Assembly: GCA_021782055.1 (NCBI GenBank)
Contig: JAJXVP010000177.1
Location: 1 to 5,838, forward strand
Direction of reading: 5' to 3'
Length of the DNA: 5,838 bases
From: a bacterium
GTDB lineage: Bacteria; Spirochaetota; Spirochaetia; JABEVK01
Position numbers and translations under genes: made by a program. The notes beneath the pieces are model-generated. The model was not told the origin of the DNA, made no database searches, and saw only the letters and a list, made by a program, of their open reading frames with translations. This document shows, one piece after another, positions 5,249-5,838 of this stretch. Position 1 is the first letter of the stretch. Each line of letters starts with the position of its first letter.

Positions 5249-5483
5249 TCTTAGTCATTTCCCTGATTGCTTCAATCGATGCATTTGTCAACTGATTGAA
5301 TTCGCTTTGGTCAATCTTTGAGTAAACACGATTCAATCGTTCTGTGATATTTTCCCGCTTATGTAACGAAATAAAGTCTTCCAAGGCTCGAGCGAAAAGC
5401 TGGCTTCTCGGAATTCCTAATTCATGAGCGGTCTTTTCGGCTTCTTCATAAAGCTTGTCAGGTAAAGAAATAGCAGTTTTCAT
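5235..5483 (-). CDS. Ribbon-helix-helix (CopG/MazE-like) antitoxin of MazF
   Basis: An 82-residue protein from ATG 5483. MKTAISLPDKLYEEAEKTAHELGIPRSQLFARALEDFI is a clear ribbon-helix-helix domain: the T-A-I-S-L-P strand that reads DNA in the major groove, a helix, the G-x-x-R-S-x-L-F turn and a second helix. Residues 45-82, ending IREMTKNDAW, are charged and would block MazF. It should also repress the operon. The frame is open upstream to 5525 (adding 14 residues), but that extension contains the entire predicted promoter, so 5483 is the start. The predicted transcript begins at the A of this ATG; there is no SD in the 6 bp between -10 and ATG. Confidence 0.93.
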   Translation of the reverse strand: MKTAISLPDKLYEEAEKTAHELGIPRSQLFARALEDFISLHKRENITERLNRVYSKIDQSEFNQLTNASIEAIREMTKNDAW

Positions 5484-5489
5484 AGAGTT

Positions 5490-5518
5490 AGTATGAATCG
5501 GGTATAACTGAATGTCAA
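5490..5518 (-). promoter_or_regulatory. Predicted mazE-mazF promoter
   Basis: On the minus strand TTGACA (complement of 5513-5518, perfect -35) and CATACT (complement of 5490-5495) are exactly 17 bp apart. The -10 ends at 5490, so position +1 falls on 5483, the antitoxin ATG. The spacer carries GTTATACC and the -10 lies next to TAAC, a loose dyad that could be the antitoxin's operator. Confidence 0.7.
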
Positions 5519-5537
5519 GAATCAACTCGCTCAGGAG

Positions 5538-5553
5538 GTAGTTTGTGAACTAC
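5538..5553. repeat. Small perfect hairpin
   Basis: GTAGTT and AACTAC are perfect 6-bp arms around a TGTG loop. No T-run follows, so it is not an intrinsic terminator. On the plus strand it covers the end of an AGGAGG Shine-Dalgarno and the GTG start of the interrupted reading frame at 5545, so it could occlude that start in RNA. Confidence 0.45.
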
Positions 5554-5598
5554 TTAAACCGTCGCACATGTTCCATTAATCTACCAATCAGAAAAATA
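5545..5598 (+). pseudogene. Possible 5' end of a gene interrupted by the IS insertion
   Basis: GTG at 5545 is preceded by a consensus SD, AGGAGG (5533-5538), with 6-nt spacing. The frame runs 18 codons (VNYLNRRTCSINLPIRKI) and exactly reaches the IS tip at 5599, then stops at TAA 5608-5610 inside the element. That would fit a plus-strand gene, divergent from mazE, beheaded by the insertion. The fragment is too short to recognise, no good promoter was seen, and AGGAGG could occur by chance; this remains tentative. Confidence 0.3.
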
Positions 5599-5624
5599 GG
5601 GAACCTCTAAAAATGCAGAAGGAA

Positions 5625-5653
5625 TTTACCAAAATTTCAATCTAGGATAAAAT
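5625..5653 (+). promoter_or_regulatory. Predicted transposase promoter
   Basis: TTTACC (5625-5630) and TAAAAT (5648-5653) are 17 bp apart, placing the start near 5660 and about 17 nt ahead of the transposase ATG. The relic copy at 4836-4897 lacks this promoter because of its 40-bp deletion. Confidence 0.5.
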
Positions 5654-5676
5654 TCCCTTGGTAATGGGGGGATTGA

Positions 5677-5838
5677 ATGAAACTTTTCGTGACAGCTGAG
5701 GATTTAGAGCGAAATACCAAGAAAGCACAAAAAATTAGTTCTATCTTAGATCACTTAAACGAAGTCATTCCTTGGGAGTCGTTTCGTTTTACTTTGGTAA
5801 ACGCCCTCAAGAAACTTAAAAAAGTTCATGCAACACCG
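5677..5838 (+). CDS. IS5-family (DDE) transposase, N-terminal fragment
   Basis: Fifty-four codons from ATG 5677 to the window edge: MKLFVTAEDLERNTKKAQKI followed by a helix with LDHLNEVIPWESFRFTLVNALKK. The L-x-x-[IL]-x-x-x-I-P-W-E-x-F-R stretch is characteristic of the N-terminal DUF772-type domain of IS5-family transposases, which precedes the DDE catalytic core. The core is not in the window, so activity cannot be judged. A GGGGGG purine tract lies 5 nt before the ATG and the promoter sits inside the element. The same first seven codons occur in the inverted relic at 4859-4839. Subgroup (IS427, ISL2, IS1031 or other) is not decidable from this part. Confidence 0.8.
   Translation, partial: MKLFVTAEDLERNTKKAQKISSILDHLNEVIPWESFRFTLVNALKKLKKVHATP

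Larger units (their letters stand above)
5599..5838 (+). mobile_element. Left end of an IS5-like insertion sequence (runs off the window)
   Basis: The element appears to begin at the tip GGGAACCTCTAAAA (5599-5612), identified because the same tip ends the inverted relic at 4897. It is followed by a promoter, a GGGGGG ribosome site and the transposase start. The far end, and hence the other inverted repeat and any target duplication, is outside the window; the flank just outside the tip reads AATA. Confidence 0.8.

Noticed and set aside
1..5838. CRISPR array, tRNA or rRNA genes
   Set aside because: No regularly spaced identical repeats of CRISPR length and no cloverleaf or rRNA-like stretch were seen on either strand.

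Overview
This is an accessory 'toxin-antitoxin island' from a bacterium I cannot name. Promoters fit a sigma70-type consensus and Shine-Dalgarno (SD) sites are AGGAGG-like. Composition is mosaic: the AbiE, Fic and radical-SAM genes look moderately GC-balanced, while the VapBC pair is clearly AT-rich. No housekeeping gene is visible, so phylum is left open.

Layout. On the minus strand at the left edge are AbiEi (ends 251) and the N-terminal half of AbiEii (1-267), a type IV toxin-antitoxin/abortive-infection pair. Its promoter and a 9-bp inverted-repeat operator lie in 819-877. Divergently on the plus strand are a Phd/YefM-type antitoxin (992-1261) and a RelE/ParE toxin (1264-1575), followed by a short terminator. 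Convergent to these is a class II Fic AMP-transferase with a C-terminal winged helix (2701-1616). Its promoter sits in a regular array of five alternating GGGTA half-sites. Upstream on the same strand come a radical SAM protein with a C-terminal SPASM-like cysteine set (3699-2776), then a Phd-type antitoxin and PIN-domain VapC toxin (4462-3822, ATGA overlap), then an unlisted 54-residue zinc-ribbon protein (4711-4547) with its own strong promoter.

The right end holds a ribbon-helix-helix antitoxin and MazF toxin (5483-4898). They are enclosed by two inverted copies of the same insertion-sequence end: a decayed relic (about 4836-4897) ending exactly at the mazF stop codon, and an intact IS5-like left end (from 5599) whose transposase runs off the window.

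Four toxin-antitoxin pairs and a Fic enzyme thus occupy under 6 kb. The antitoxins carry DNA-binding folds and each operon has a promoter with a nearby palindrome, so independent autoregulation is the likely logic. In the VapBC and MazEF operons the -10 box is exactly 6 nt from the antitoxin ATG, which predicts leaderless mRNAs. The best candidates for something undescribed are the GGGTA array at fic, the IS-bracketed MazEF unit, and the radical SAM-Fic neighbourhood.
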